A model generated the notes under the pieces. The model was not told the DNA's origin. It was given only the letters and a program-made list of their open reading frames with translations, and made no database searches. The position numbers and the translations under genes are program-made. A stretch of DNA of 6,932 nucleotides from Bdellovibrionales bacterium (GTDB lineage: Bacteria; Bdellovibrionota; UBA1018), in NCBI GenBank assembly GCA_018968995.1, contig JAGWZD010000112.1:1-6932 (forward strand), in the 5' to 3' direction. Of the stretch, positions 5,460-6,932 are shown piece by piece. The number at the start of each line of letters is the position of its first letter. Within the stretch, counting starts at the first letter, position 1.

Positions 5460-6932
5460 TCCAGCTTCAACAAGGCTCGAAGTCTTACGGTTCCAAGGTT
5501 CTTTTTGATCAAGCCTCGTTTGCGATTAACGCCGATGAGCACGTTGGCGTTATCGGTCCTAACGGAGCTGGAAAGACCACGCTTTTTAAGGCGCTCATCG
5601 GGGAAGAATCCCTTGATTCAGGCGAGATCGTCCGTTCGCGCAGCCTAAGACTTGGCTACCTTTCGCAGTATGATCAGTGGGGGCCTAGCGAAACGATAGA
5701 GGAGTTTATTTCTCGGGGTGCCACTTTACCTCTCTGGGAGCTCAAATCTCTGGGGCGTGGTCTGGGGCTTCTAGATGATCACTACACTCGCCCCATTCAG
5801 TCGTTTAGCGGGGGCTACCGCATGCGGGCCAAGCTCTTGCGGATGCTGGGAGCACAGCCCAACCTCATGTTGCTCGACGAGCCCACGAACTACCTCGATC
5901 TTGAGACCTTACTGGTGCTCGAGAAATTTCTGCAGGGGTTTAACGGAGCTTTTTTGCTCATCTCGCATGACCGAGAGTTCTTGAGGCGCACCACAGACCA
6001 TATTGTTGAAGTCGAGAGTGGCTCGATCACGAAGTTCAACGGCAACATTGATGATTATTTCGAACAAAAAGAGCTCCTTCGTCAGCAGCTTGAGTCGCGT
6101 GCGCTTTCAGTCGAGCAGCGCCGGAAGGAAGTGCTCGATTTCGTGGCACGCTTCGGGGCCAAAGCCACTAAGGCTCGTCAAGCTCAGTCGCGACTGAAGT
6201 CTCTGGATCGCCTCGAGACAATCGAAGTGAAGGCGCTTCCGACACGAGCTCGGTTTCGAATTCCTGCCCCAGCCAGGGCGGGGAAATTGGTTTTAGACGT
6301 TCGTAGCGCCGATCTGGGGTATCCCGAGCGTCAGGTCCTGCGAGGACTTGATCTTCGCTTGATGGGGGGGGAGCACCTAGCAGTTGTGGGTCTCAATGGG
6401 GCTGGTAAAAGCACGCTCTTGAAGTCGCTTGCGGGAAGGTTGCCCTTACAGAGTGGCACTGTCGAGCATGGGTTTGAGGCATCGTTTGCCTTTTTTGCTC
6501 AGCACGTGGCCGAGGAGCTGAATCCGGATCATACCGTTTTGCGTGCCCTTCAGCAGAAAGCCCATCCCGCAGTTCTTCCACAAGAGATTTTAGATCTCGC
6601 GGGCACTCTTCTTTTTGCAGGCGATGATGTTCAGAAGCCCATTCGCGTTTTGTCAGGCGGAGAGAAATCGCGTGTGGCACTGGGTCAGGTGCTTTTGCAG
6701 AAGGCCTCGTGTTTGCTTTTGGATGAGCCTACAAACCATCTGGATTTTGATACCGTTGAGTCGCTGGCTCAGGCCCTGGAGAAATACGAGGGTTCAATCG
6801 TGGTGGTGAGTCACGATCGCTCGTTCATTCGCCGTGTGGGAACCAAGATTCTTGAGGTGCATCAAGGGCGTGCGAGCACCTATCCGGGCTCCTATGACGA
6901 GTATGTTTGGAGTGTCGAGAAGGGCGGCTACT
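5447..6932 (+). CDS. ABC-F family ATPase (ribosome-associated, Uup/YheS-like), C-terminus beyond window
   Basis: The reading frame is open from the ATG at 5447 to the right edge, giving 495 residues with no stop. Two ABC ATPase domains lie on one chain with no membrane segment, which defines the soluble ABC-F class. Domain 1: Walker A GPNGAGKTT (37-45), signature FSGGYRMR (120-127), Walker B LMLLDEPTNYLD (140-151), H-switch SHDR (173-176). Domain 2: Walker A GLNGAGKST (315-323), signature LSGGEKSR (402-409), Walker B CLLLDEPTNHLD (422-433), SHDR (455-458). The inter-domain linker (about 205-275) has the charged ARFGAKATKARQAQSRL block typical of the ABC-F P-site tRNA-interaction region. ABC-F proteins bind the ribosomal E site and relieve stalled or idle translation; some give antibiotic resistance. 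The FSGG[Y/W]RMR first signature is shared with the YheS/Gcn20-like group, so a housekeeping member is likelier than a resistance factor. The start overlaps the DeaD-type gene by 13 nt. Family members are often about 520-640 residues, so only a short C-terminal part is missing. Confidence 0.93.
   Translation, partial: MENLIQLQQGSKSYGSKVLFDQASFAINADEHVGVIGPNGAGKTTLFKALIGEESLDSGEIVRSRSLRLGYLSQYDQWGPSETIEEFISRGATLPLWELKSLGRGLGLLDDHYTRPIQSFSGGYRMRAKLLRMLGAQPNLMLLDEPTNYLDLETLLVLEKFLQGFNGAFLLISHDREFLRRTTDHIVEVESGSITKFNGNIDDYFEQKELLRQQLESRALSVEQRRKEVLDFVARFGAKATKARQAQSRLKSLDRLETIEVKALPTRARFRIPAPARAGKLVLDVRSADLGYPERQVLRGLDLRLMGGEHLAVVGLNGAGKSTLLKSLAGRLPLQSGTVEHGFEASFAFFAQHVAEELNPDHTVLRALQQKAHPAVLPQEILDLAGTLLFAGDDVQKPIRVLSGGEKSRVALGQVLLQKASCLLLDEPTNHLDFDTVESLAQALEKYEGSIVVVSHDRSFIRRVGTKILEVHQGRASTYPGSYDEYVWSVEKGGY

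Noticed and set aside
5447..6932. Antibiotic-resistance ABC-F (ARE) protein
   Set aside because: The linker and FSGGYRMR signature fit the housekeeping Uup/YheS-like type, and the operon context is RNA helicases rather than resistance genes.
1..6932. Defence system, mobile element or CRISPR
   Set aside because: No nuclease, toxin, transposase, integrase, repeat array or tRNA is seen; the helicases are full-length housekeeping DEAD-box types.

Overview
This window is a compact stretch of bacterial chromosome, roughly mid-50s %GC by eye. It holds five genes that are complete in the window and two that are cut by its edges, with very little non-coding DNA. No rRNA, tRNA, CRISPR array, insertion sequence or phage gene is visible. 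The proteins are of bacterial type: RhlE-like and DeaD-like helicases, a tandem UspA protein, an M42-type aminopeptidase, GAPDH and an ABC-F ATPase. The lineage cannot be fixed from this sequence. My low-confidence guess is a proteobacterium in the wide sense, such as a delta-proteobacterial or Bdellovibrionota-like organism.

Layout. The left part (1-2313) reads on the minus strand in the order M42-type aminopeptidase (1120-2313), two-domain universal stress protein (179-1102), then the first 33 codons of glyceraldehyde-3-phosphate dehydrogenase (1-99, running off the left edge). The first two are 17 nt apart and probably co-transcribed. A 79-nt gap with no convincing terminator separates the second from gap. 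The right part (2531-6932) reads on the plus strand: an RhlE-type DEAD-box helicase, a DeaD/CsdA-type DEAD-box helicase and an ABC-F ATPase that is still open at the right edge. These three genes overlap by 8 and 13 nt, so they form a tight, probably translationally coupled operon. The two operons diverge from a 217-nt intergenic region (2314-2530), which must hold the promoters, although no consensus promoter stands out.

How the genes may work together. RhlE and DeaD are RNA helicases linked in other bacteria to ribosome assembly and RNA turnover, especially in the cold. ABC-F proteins bind the ribosomal E site and act on stalled or idle ribosomes. The plus-strand operon therefore looks like an RNA-remodelling and translation-support module. 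The minus-strand genes join peptide recycling, stress response and central glycolysis.

Most of the window is recognisable housekeeping. The points most worth a second look are the overlapping three-gene RNA/ribosome cassette, the DeaD homologue that lacks the C-terminal RRM-like domain, the enlarged low-complexity loop in RhlE, a Glu in place of the usual Asp metal ligand in the M42-type peptidase, and a striking excess of the palindrome CTCGAG.
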